DNA of 64,000 nt from contig NZ_BNED01000005.1 in NCBI RefSeq assembly GCF_016755875.1, positions 7,453,501-7,517,500 on the forward strand. Reading direction: 5' to 3'. Origin of the DNA: Streptomyces spororaveus. GTDB taxonomy: Bacteria; Actinomycetota; Actinomycetes; Streptomycetales; Streptomycetaceae. The notes under the pieces are model-generated. The model did no database searches. It saw only the letters and a program-made list of their open reading frames with translations, and was not told the origin of the DNA. Shown in pieces: positions 57,621-64,000 of this stretch. The translations under genes were made by a program, and so were the position numbers. Positions within the stretch are counted from its first letter, which is position 1. Each line of letters starts with the position of its first letter.

Positions 57621-58907
57621 GTGAACTGGCTCATCCACGACTACCGCGAGAGCGATCTCGCAGCGGTGGTCCACCTGATCGACACCACGGCCGAACTCGG
57701 CCAGGAGTCCGTCTTCTCACTCGCCGAGTGCATCAGCGCGCTGACCGACCGCCAGCCCTGTGTGGTCGCCGTCCACCAGGGCGTCCCCATCGGCGCGGCG
57801 CTCGCCTGCGTCACCGGCGAACGGGCCTGGGTCATGCGCATCGCGATCGCCGCCGGCTGGCGCGGCCGCGGCCTGGCCAGCGCCCTGCTCGTCGAACTGG
57901 AACGTCGGCTCATCGCCGCACGCGTCGGCCGCATCGCCTACGTCCTGCCCGAGGAGGACATGCTCGGCGAGGGCCTGCTCAACGCCGGGTACACCCGGCA
58001 GCCCGCCGTCGCCTACTTCGAGAAGACCGAGCCGCTGCACGGACCGGCCGCGGGCCTCCTCGACGACCTCGGCGGCCGCTTCCTCCCCAACGACCTGTGG
58101 GCCGGGGTCGCCGGCATGGAGAAGGAGAAGGACCTCATTGAGCGGCGCGTGGTGCTGCCCCTCGCCGAGCCCGAACGGGCCGCCTCGCACGGGGTGCGGC
58201 CGCCGCGGGCCATCACCCTCTTCGGCCCGCCCGGCACCGGCAAGACCACCTTCGCCCGGGCCATCGCCTCCCGGCTCGGCTGGCCCTTCGTGGAACTGCT
58301 GCCCTCGCGCCTCGCCGACGAGGGCAACCTGGCGGCCGCGCTGCGCGACGCCTTCGCCCGGATCGCCGAGCTGGAGCGCGTACTCGTCTTCATCGACGAG
58401 GTCGAGGAGATCGCACCGGTGCGCACCGAGCCCGCGCAGCCCGGCGGGATCCACGGGGTGACGAACGAGCTGCTGAAGCTGATACCGGGCTTCCGCGAGG
58501 GCGACGAGCGGCTGCTGGTGTGCGCCACCAACTCCATCCGCTCCCTCGACCCGGCCTTCCTGCGGCCCGGCCGCTTCGACTACCTCATCCCGATCGGGAC
58601 CCCGGACGCCGGGGCGCGCGCCGCGATCTGGTCCCGCTACACGGCGGGCCGCTCGGTCGACGTGAAGGCCCTGGTGGCGGCCACCGAGCTGTTCACACCG
58701 GCCGACATCGAGCACGCGGCGCGGATCGCGGCGCAGGTCTCCTTCGAGCGGGACCTGGAGGCGGTGGGCGCGCGGGGCGCGGCGGCCGCACAGCTCGGCG
58801 CGACCACGGAGGACTACCTGGCGGCGGCCCGGCAGTGCCGGCCGACGGTGACCCCGGCGATGACGGGCGAGTTCGAGGCGGACATCACCGCGCACGCCCG
58901 GTTCTGA
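57621..58907 (+). CDS. GNAT acetyltransferase / AAA ATPase fusion
   Basis: 428-aa fusion. Residues 1-145 form a GNAT domain (NWLIHDYRESDLAAVVHLI, VMRIAIAAGWRGRGLASALLVELE with the acetyl-CoA Q/RxxGxG/A loop). Residues about 180-400 form a classical AAA ATPase (FGPPGTGKTTFARAIA Walker A, RVLVFIDEVEEIAP Walker B, CATNSIRSLDPAFLRPGRFD second region of homology, with helical lid). The single ring-type AAA with acetyltransferase suggests an unfoldase or sensor coupled to acetylation, but no partner is known. The GTG at 57621 follows gagggg. The gene is alone in its unit. Confidence 0.86.
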   Translation: MNWLIHDYRESDLAAVVHLIDTTAELGQESVFSLAECISALTDRQPCVVAVHQGVPIGAALACVTGERAWVMRIAIAAGWRGRGLASALLVELERRLIAARVGRIAYVLPEEDMLGEGLLNAGYTRQPAVAYFEKTEPLHGPAAGLLDDLGGRFLPNDLWAGVAGMEKEKDLIERRVVLPLAEPERAASHGVRPPRAITLFGPPGTGKTTFARAIASRLGWPFVELLPSRLADEGNLAAALRDAFARIAELERVLVFIDEVEEIAPVRTEPAQPGGIHGVTNELLKLIPGFREGDERLLVCATNSIRSLDPAFLRPGRFDYLIPIGTPDAGARAAIWSRYTAGRSVDVKALVAATELFTPADIEHAARIAAQVSFERDLEAVGARGAAAAQLGATTEDYLAAARQCRPTVTPAMTGEFEADITAHARF

Positions 58908-59003
58908 CCCCGGTCGGAGCCCCTGACCTCCGTCCCCCGGTTGCGGCGGGGGGCGGAACAGCCCGCGGCCACTCGCGCGCCGCCGCGCACCCGGGTCGGC
59001 CTC

Positions 59004-59021
59004 GACGGCGGACTCGCCGTC
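59004..59021. terminator. Weak hairpin between convergent genes
   Basis: gacggcg (59004-59010) and cgccgtc (59015-59021) with a 4-nt loop, between the GNAT-AAA stop (58907) and the kinase-partner stop (59042). Confidence 0.35.
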
Positions 59022-59041
59022 ATCCGCCCGCCCGGAAAGCC

Positions 59042-59740
59042 CTAAGGGACGCAGCGGTACGTGAAGTCCACCGCGGCCGTGCGCTGCCCGGGCGACACCA
59101 GCTGCAGTTCCGCCTTGGCCGGGAAGCTGCCCGTGCCCCGGAAGGTCCACAGCAGGTGCAGCCGGGCCTCCCGCTGTCCGCGCGGCACCCGCTCGGTCAG
59201 CTGCTCGGACCGGGTGCCGTCGCTGCGCACCCACCGGTAGGTGAGGACGCCCGGGCGTCCGTTGGTCGCCACGACGGCCACCACATCGGCCGCCGAGTCG
59301 CAGGCCGGGCCCTTGGGATCGGTACTGACGGCCACGTCCCGGACCTCGATGCCGGGCCCGAGCCGCTGCCACCCGAGGTACGCGAGGACCGCGGCCAGGA
59401 CGAGCGCGGCGAGCGCGTACCGCCGCAGACCGGCCAGGCGCCGCCGCCGGTTCGGTGCGGCGGCCATGACGGCGTCGAGGGGGAACGGCGCGGGCATGGC
59501 CGCGGTGACCCCCGGCCCGAACCGGAGCACGGACCCCTCGACGCGGTCGGGAGCCACCGGCTGGACCGCGGTCACGGACTCGGCCGGGGTTGACGGCTGA
59601 ATCGCCGTCACGGCCTCCTCCGGGGGCGTCGGCTGGACCGCCGTCACGGCCTCCGCCCCGGCCGGGGGACCGCTGAACCAGTGGCTGCCGAGGACGGTGG
59701 CGCTGTAGTCGTCGCCCTCGGGGGCGCCGGAACCGCTCAT
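59042..59740 (-). CDS. Membrane partner of adjacent Ser/Thr kinase, with VTAVQP repeats
   Basis: 232-aa single-pass membrane protein. The cytoplasmic N-terminus has three 12-residue repeats (AVTAVQPTPPEE, AVTAIQPSTPAE, SVTAVQPVAPD; residues 31-65), each with Thr sites suitable for phosphorylation. A basic stretch (NRRRRLAGLRR), a membrane helix (about 108-124) and an extracytoplasmic beta domain with two Cys (CDSAADVVAVVATNG...YRCVP) follow. The ATG at 59740 overlaps the kinase stop by 4 bp (ATGA), so the two are translationally coupled. Being substrate or co-receptor of the kinase is my inference. No named family recognised. Confidence 0.75.
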   Translation of the reverse strand: MSGSGAPEGDDYSATVLGSHWFSGPPAGAEAVTAVQPTPPEEAVTAIQPSTPAESVTAVQPVAPDRVEGSVLRFGPGVTAAMPAPFPLDAVMAAAPNRRRRLAGLRRYALAALVLAAVLAYLGWQRLGPGIEVRDVAVSTDPKGPACDSAADVVAVVATNGRPGVLTYRWVRSDGTRSEQLTERVPRGQREARLHLLWTFRGTGSFPAKAELQLVSPGQRTAAVDFTYRCVP

Positions 59741-61362
59741 CGGGGAACCTCCTGGCAGCGTGGCAGGTACTGCGATGCCGACGCGGACCTGTTCCCGGCG
59801 GTGGGCTTGGTGGTGACCCGGACCCCGCCGTAGCAGCCGCGGTTGCGCGCGAAGTTGTGCGACCTGACCTGGGTGGCCGTCGAGCCGGCCGGGACCACGA
59901 ACGACTCCGCCTCGCCGTCGCGGACGGAGTAGGCGCCTTGCGTGCCGTCCAGGAACCACTCCACCGTCACGGTGATCGAGCCGGTGCCCTGGGAGGTGAC
60001 CGAAATCGTCGCGTCGCCCCGGTAGACGCCGGGCTTCAGCGACACGGCGACGTCCGTGACCTTCAGCGTCGGTGTCGGCGTGGGCGTGGGTGTCGGGGTG
60101 GGCGGCCAGCTCACCGTCGGCTTCGGGGTGGGGCTCGCCGACCACGACGGAGAGGCCGACGGGGACGTGGACGTGGACGCGGACGGCGAGGGGCTCGGGG
60201 ACGCCGAAGGGCTGGGGGACGGGGAAGGGGAGGCGGAGTCCGTCGGGCTCGGGCCCGCGCTCGGCGGGGCCGACCCGGGCGGGGCCGCGCTCGTCGTGGC
60301 GAAGGCGCTCACCGCCGAAGCCGCGCCCGGGGCCGCCCCGATCGCGTCCGTCGTCAGGACGAGTACCGTCCCCAGCACCAGCGCCACGCCCGCCGCGAGC
60401 CAGCCGCGGCGCCCCGGTGCCCAGCCGGAACCGCTGGGCACCTTGGTCGTGGCGACCGCCGTGGTACCCGCCGCGGGGCCACCCGCGGACGGGAACAGCA
60501 GGGGCAGCAGGGCGGCCAGCGCCGCCAGCTTGCGCTGCCCGCGCTCCTCCCACTCGGGCCCGTACGCCGCCAGCGCCACACCCTCCAGCTCGGCCACGAA
60601 CGCCTCGGCGTTCTCCGGCCGCTGTTCGGGCGCCTTCGCGAGCCCGCGCCGGATCAGCGGACGCACGGGCTCGGGCGCCTCCGTCTCCGGTACGGGCGCC
60701 TCGATGTGCTGGACCGCGAGCTCGGCGAAGTTCTCCCCGTCGTACGGCTTGCGGCCGGTGAGGCACTCGAAGAAGGTCGCCGTCGCCGCGTACACGTCGG
60801 CCGCGGGCGAGGCCGGCCGGCCCTGCCACTGCTCGGGAGCCATGTAGGCGGGGGTGCCGGCCACACCGGGCGTGCTGCCCCGGTTCGCCGCGATCCCGAA
60901 GTCCACCAGCTTCGACGAGCCGTCCGGCGCGACCAGCACGTTCTCCGGCTTGTAGTCCCGGTGGACGACGCCCGCCCGGTGCGCGGCCGCGAGCCCGAGG
61001 AGGGAGCCCTTGAGGACCACCAGAGCGGCCTCGGCATCGGCCCGCCCGGACCGCTTCAGCAGGGCGCGCAGGGAGATGCCGTCCACCAGCTCCATGACGA
61101 TGGCCGCGCCGCCGGACGCCTCCACGTACTCGTACAGCCTGACCACGTACGGGGTCTCCAGCCCGCCCAGGAGGCGGGCCTCGGCCCGGAACTCCCCGAC
61201 GAACGCCGGATCCCGGCGCAGCCGGTCGCTGAGGTACTTCACCGCGACCGGGGTGCCCGTGCCGTCGTGGACGGCGAGCACCACGCGGCCGCTGCCGCCC
61301 GAACCGAGCTCACGGACCTCGGTGTAACCGGGGACCGACCAGGCCGCCTGCGTGTCGTTCAT
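59737..61362 (-). CDS. Receptor-type Ser/Thr protein kinase
   Basis: 541-aa kinase. The catalytic domain (about 10-275) shows LGSGGSGRVVLA, VAVKYL, VVHRDYKPENVLV, VDFGIAANRG and MAPEQWQG, all catalytic residues intact. A membrane helix (GWLAAGVALVLGTVLVLTTDAIG, near 325) leads to a Ser/Pro/Thr-rich spacer with many SP and TPTPT repeats and an extracytoplasmic beta domain of about 105 residues with two Cys (NRGCYGGVRV, LPRCQEVP). It lacks PASTA repeats. Its stop overlaps the start of a repeat-bearing membrane protein, making a kinase-partner pair. The ATG at 61362 has caggaac upstream. Confidence 0.9.
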   Translation of the reverse strand: MNDTQAAWSVPGYTEVRELGSGGSGRVVLAVHDGTGTPVAVKYLSDRLRRDPAFVGEFRAEARLLGGLETPYVVRLYEYVEASGGAAIVMELVDGISLRALLKRSGRADAEAALVVLKGSLLGLAAAHRAGVVHRDYKPENVLVAPDGSSKLVDFGIAANRGSTPGVAGTPAYMAPEQWQGRPASPAADVYAATATFFECLTGRKPYDGENFAELAVQHIEAPVPETEAPEPVRPLIRRGLAKAPEQRPENAEAFVAELEGVALAAYGPEWEERGQRKLAALAALLPLLFPSAGGPAAGTTAVATTKVPSGSGWAPGRRGWLAAGVALVLGTVLVLTTDAIGAAPGAASAVSAFATTSAAPPGSAPPSAGPSPTDSASPSPSPSPSASPSPSPSASTSTSPSASPSWSASPTPKPTVSWPPTPTPTPTPTPTLKVTDVAVSLKPGVYRGDATISVTSQGTGSITVTVEWFLDGTQGAYSVRDGEAESFVVPAGSTATQVRSHNFARNRGCYGGVRVTTKPTAGNRSASASQYLPRCQEVPR

Positions 61363-61502
61363 CGTTCCTGCCCCCTGCCTGCCGTGTGGCGCCGCATGCC
61401 TCGGACGACCGGTCCCGACCGGAGTCCACCGACCCTCCCCGGACCGGACGCCCCATGGGACGTGGTTTCCGCCGTGGCCGGTTCCCAACCACGGCGGACG
61501 GC

Positions 61503-62756
61503 TCAGGCCGCGGCCGACACCGCGCCGATCATGGCGTGCAGCCGCTCGGCGGCCGCCCGCCCGAAGGCCGGATCGTTGATGTGCGTGTCGTAGTCGTAGA
61601 GCCTGGTGGTGCTGCCCCGCAGGCCCTCGCGCAGCGCCGAGAACAGCGCCCGGTCCGCGCGGGCGTCATGGTACGGGCCACCCGGCGCGCCGAGCGTGGA
61701 CAGTCCACGGAGCGGGACGCAGACCGCCGTGGGGCCGTTCGCCGCGCGCAGTTTGGCGGCGACCCGGCGGCCGAGTTCCGTGCACTCGGCCGCGGTCGTA
61801 CGGGTCACCGTGATGGACGGATTGTGGACGTGGACGCCCCGGTCGAGGACCTGCCGGGGCAGGTTCTCCAGCGGCCCGAACTTCACCATGTCCAGCGCCC
61901 CCAGGCTCACGACCTGCGGGATTCCCGCCCGCCCGGCCGCGCTGAGCCGGTCGGGGCCCGCGGTGAGGATGCCCCCGCACAGGTCGTCGGCGAGCTCGCT
62001 GAGGGTGAGGTCGAGGACGCCCGCGAAAACCCCCTGCCCGGCCAGGGTCTCCAGGGTGCGGCCGCCGGTGCCGCTGACGTGGAAGACCAGTACCTCGTAG
62101 CCCAGTTCCGTCAGCCGCTCGCGCGCCGCGTCCACCCCCGCCGTGGTCACGCCCGCCATGCTCGCCGCGATCAGCGGGCGGCCGCCCGAGCCCAGCCGGG
62201 GCGGGCGGCTCTCCGGGGAGGTGCGGGAGTAGGCCCGGGCCATCCCGGTGATCGCCGCCACGGCGTTCTCCAGGACCGGCGCGGAGATGCTGTTGATCCC
62301 CGCGATGTCCACCACGCTGTACATCATGGTGATGTCCGAGGAGCCCACATAGGGGCGGACATCGCCGGACGCCATGGACGAGACCATCAGTTTGGGTACG
62401 CCCAGCGGCAGGGCGCGCATGGCCCGGGTGGCGATGGAGGTACCGCCGCTCCCGCCGATGGCGAGCACCCCGTGCAGCGCGCCCTCGGCGTGCAGGCGTA
62501 AGAGGGTCGCCTCCGCGCCCCTCGCCATCGTCGACACGGCCGCACCCCGGTCGGCGGCCGTGCGCAGTTCCGACAGTTCCGTTCCCGCCGCCCGGGCCAC
62601 CGCGTCACGCGGTACGTCGGCGGGCACCCGGGGTTCGCCCATGATTCCTGTGTCGACCAGTACCACTTCGACGCCGGCGCGCAGCAGCCTCTCGCGCAGC
62701 CAGCCGTACTCCACACCCTTGGTGTCCAAGGTTCCCACCAGCACGACGTTCGTCAT
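61503..62756 (-). CDS. Tm-1-like ATP-binding protein, UPF0261 family (TTA codon 86)
   Basis: 417-aa protein of the Tm-1/UPF0261 family, first known from the tomato mosaic virus resistance protein Tm-1; bacterial members bind nucleotides but have no settled reaction. It starts MTNVVLVGTLDTKGVEYGWLRERLL, then GVLAIGGSGGTSIATRAMRALPLGVPKLMVSSMASG, DIAGINSISAPVLENA, VFHVSGTGGRTLETLAGQG and a C-terminal TIM-barrel-like domain ending near NDPAFGRAAAE. Codon 86 is TTA (62499-62501, minus strand), so it is probably bldA-dependent. An ATG at 62771 would add five residues. Upstream of the kinase pair on the same strand. Confidence 0.85.
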   Translation of the reverse strand: MTNVVLVGTLDTKGVEYGWLRERLLRAGVEVVLVDTGIMGEPRVPADVPRDAVARAAGTELSELRTAADRGAAVSTMARGAEATLLRLHAEGALHGVLAIGGSGGTSIATRAMRALPLGVPKLMVSSMASGDVRPYVGSSDITMMYSVVDIAGINSISAPVLENAVAAITGMARAYSRTSPESRPPRLGSGGRPLIAASMAGVTTAGVDAARERLTELGYEVLVFHVSGTGGRTLETLAGQGVFAGVLDLTLSELADDLCGGILTAGPDRLSAAGRAGIPQVVSLGALDMVKFGPLENLPRQVLDRGVHVHNPSITVTRTTAAECTELGRRVAAKLRAANGPTAVCVPLRGLSTLGAPGGPYHDARADRALFSALREGLRGSTTRLYDYDTHINDPAFGRAAAERLHAMIGAVSAAA

Positions 62757-62804
62757 GTGTGCAATGTCCATGCAGGTAAGGGTGTTGGCAAGTGCAAGTG
62801 TGGG

Positions 62805-63284
62805 TCAAACCTTCAGAAGTGCCAACAGCCTCTCCAGGAAGGGAAGTTGACCGGGAATGAGCAGGCTTTCCGCCAGCGGTGGAGCAAACCAGGCCACCCG
62901 GTCCAGCTCCGGGAACTCCTGTACGGTCCCGGAATGCGGCGGCCACTCCATGGTGAAGGTCCCCGGCACCATCAGCGCGGGGTCGAGGTCCGCCTCCACC
63001 GCCCAGATGGTCACCAGCTTTCCGCTGGTCAGCCGCACCTCGCCGAGCGGCAGGTACGCGCCCTCCGGCGGGGGCAGCCCGATCTCCTCGGTGAACTCCC
63101 GGCGGGCCGCGTCCCGCGGGGTCTCGTCCGGTCCGTATTCACCCTTGGGGATGGCCCATCCCCCGGTCTCCCGGCCCGCCCAGAGCGGGCCGCCCATATG
63201 TCCGAGGAGTACCTCGACACCGGGCTCCGGCTCCGGTCCGGTCCGCCGGAACAGGAGCAGTCCGGCACTGCGTTTGTGCGTCAT
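62805..63284 (-). CDS. NUDIX hydrolase
   Basis: 159-aa NUDIX protein: KRSAGLLLFRR, the plant-type WAGRETGGWAIPKGEYGPDETPRDAARREFTEEIGL (box from GEYGPDE), and a C-terminal FPELDRVAWF. The WAIPKGE segment is characteristic of diadenosine-polyphosphate or inositol-phosphate type members (DIPP-like), so it may hydrolyse dinucleoside polyphosphates. The ATG at 63284 is chosen; an ATG at 63296 adds four residues. It is codirectional with the CDF transporter gene upstream. Confidence 0.85.
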   Translation of the reverse strand: MTHKRSAGLLLFRRTGPEPEPGVEVLLGHMGGPLWAGRETGGWAIPKGEYGPDETPRDAARREFTEEIGLPPPEGAYLPLGEVRLTSGKLVTIWAVEADLDPALMVPGTFTMEWPPHSGTVQEFPELDRVAWFAPPLAESLLIPGQLPFLERLLALLKV

Positions 63285-63355
63285 GACTCCATCCATGCCC
63301 CGAACGCACCCGCGCCAGTGATCCGCCGCGCAGGGCATGCGGTCACGTCCTGCGG

Positions 63356-64000
63356 TCAGTGGTCGTGCGGGCCCTGCCGGTGGACCGGCCCGTGCGCGTC
63401 CGCGCAGTGCGCGTCGGGCGGGCCACCGCCCGCGCGGCCGACCGTGAGCAGGGAGTCCTGCGCGTGGTCCACCTGGAGGGTGGTGTGCGTGATCCCGTAC
63501 TCCTTGTCGAGCAGTCGCTCCAGGTCCCGGCGTACGGCGTGGCAGTCGCCCGCCGGCTCCACCAGCACGTGCGCGGAGAGCGCCGCCTGACCCGAGGTGA
63601 TCGTCCAGATGTGCAGGTCGTGCACCTCGGTGACGGGCGGGTGCCCCACGAGCCGGTCGCCCACCGCGTCCGGGTCCACATGGGCCGGGGCGGCCTCCAG
63701 CAGGATCCGGCCGGACTCGCGCACCAGCCCGTAGCCCGCCTTGACCATCAGCACGACCACGACCAGCGTGGCGATCGCGTCCGCCTGCCGGAATCCGGTG
63801 GTCAGCACGATCAGGCCGGCGATCGCGGTCCCGATGAAGGCGAAGAGGTCGTTCAGGATGTGCTGGTAGGCGCCCTCGACGACGAGCGCGGCGCGGTTCG
63901 CCCGGGAGATGCACCAGGCCGCGGCCACATTGACGACGATGCCCGCGAGCGCCGTCACGACGACCAGGCCGCCCTCCACCGGCGGCGGGTCCATCAGCCG
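63356..64000 (-). CDS. Cation diffusion facilitator (CzcD/ZitB-like) transporter, 5'-truncated by window
   Basis: The last about 213 residues of a CDF metal/proton antiporter; the start lies beyond the window. Present are helices of the transporter (LVVVTALAGIVVNVAAAWCI, then the metal-site helix VVEGAYQHILNDLFAFIGTAIAGLIVL with H and D ligands) and the cytoplasmic metallochaperone-like domain (VTEVHDLHIWTITSGQAALSAHVLV, GITHTTLQVDH). The His-rich tail (DAHCADAHGPVHRQGPHDH) suits zinc binding. It probably exports Zn, Co or Cd. The usual length is about 300 residues. Confidence 0.85.
   Translation of the reverse strand, partial: RLMDPPPVEGGLVVVTALAGIVVNVAAAWCISRANRAALVVEGAYQHILNDLFAFIGTAIAGLIVLTTGFRQADAIATLVVVVLMVKAGYGLVRESGRILLEAAPAHVDPDAVGDRLVGHPPVTEVHDLHIWTITSGQAALSAHVLVEPAGDCHAVRRDLERLLDKEYGITHTTLQVDHAQDSLLTVGRAGGGPPDAHCADAHGPVHRQGPHDH

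Noticed and set aside
1..64000. tRNA, rRNA, riboswitch and transposon ends
   Set aside because: Intergenic regions were read for cloverleaf-like segments, conserved riboswitch cores and terminal inverted repeats with transposase; none was convincing.

Overview
The window is a high-GC (visibly above 70%) actinobacterial chromosome segment, almost certainly from Streptomyces. The signs are heavy G/C use at third codon positions, frequent GTG starts, rare TTA leucine codons, mycothiol/deazaflavin-type enzymes, Streptomyces-restricted hypothetical families (DUF6421, DUF6643, DUF6332-like) and many leaderless transcripts. It holds about 60 protein genes. I found no rRNA, tRNA, CRISPR array, insertion sequence or phage module.

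Layout. 0-2 kb: PadR regulator and divergent luciferase-like oxidoreductase. 2-6 kb: a DUF6421 protein, an SDR oxidoreductase and an L-threonine aldolase in tight order, then a separately promoted transglutaminase-like protein. 6-10 kb: MFS exporter with divergent CGNR zinc-finger regulator, a secreted protein made of 12 HDKWN-type hexapeptides between two QCFxAPCE boxes, a PlsC-type acyltransferase and a thioredoxin. 10-13 kb: a 26-aa leader peptide with an attenuator-like hairpin ahead of a flavin reductase, then etfB-etfA. 13-20 kb: a polytopic Ser/Thr kinase, an aldolase under a tandem palindrome, an HTH-WD40 protein and a LacI regulator. 20-28 kb: a TmrB-NUDIX fusion, a remnant metallo-hydrolase, M20 dipeptidase, geranylgeranyl-reductase-like flavoprotein, DDN-type nitroreductase with TetR, spherulin-4 protein and a broken SGNH hydrolase coupled to an FAD monooxygenase. 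28-39 kb: TetR/amidase pair, small membrane protein, mycothiol-dependent isomerase family protein, AlkB-like dioxygenase, ROK protein, RsbW-like ATPase, cysteine-synthase-like enzyme, SRPBCC protein and FabV. 39-48 kb: GHSQG hydrolase with membrane segments, beta-helix/AAA protein, Rv1733c-like and MOSC proteins, DUF6643 and an HpnB-like glycosyltransferase. 48-56 kb: glutamate racemase-like protein, frameshifted ABC-F gene, TetR/ADP-ribosylglycohydrolase operon, Lnt, NUDIX and trypsin-like protease. 56-64 kb: GT39-like membrane glycosyltransferase, GNAT-AAA fusion, a Ser/Thr kinase translationally coupled to a repeat-bearing membrane partner, a Tm-1/UPF0261 protein, NUDIX and a CDF metal transporter cut by the window edge.

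Most of the window is ordinary core or near-core Streptomyces content arranged in short transcription units. The best leads are (i) the leader peptide whose single Cys codon lies inside a perfect 12-bp stem ahead of the flavin reductase, (ii) the secreted HDKWN repeat protein, (iii) the DUF6421 operon, whose first protein carries HDxxH and EELRxD motifs reminiscent of M49 zincins, (iv) several unusual fusions, and (v) three decaying genes. Many regulators sit beside clear palindromic or periodic operator candidates. Functions are inferred from remembered family features; no database search was run.
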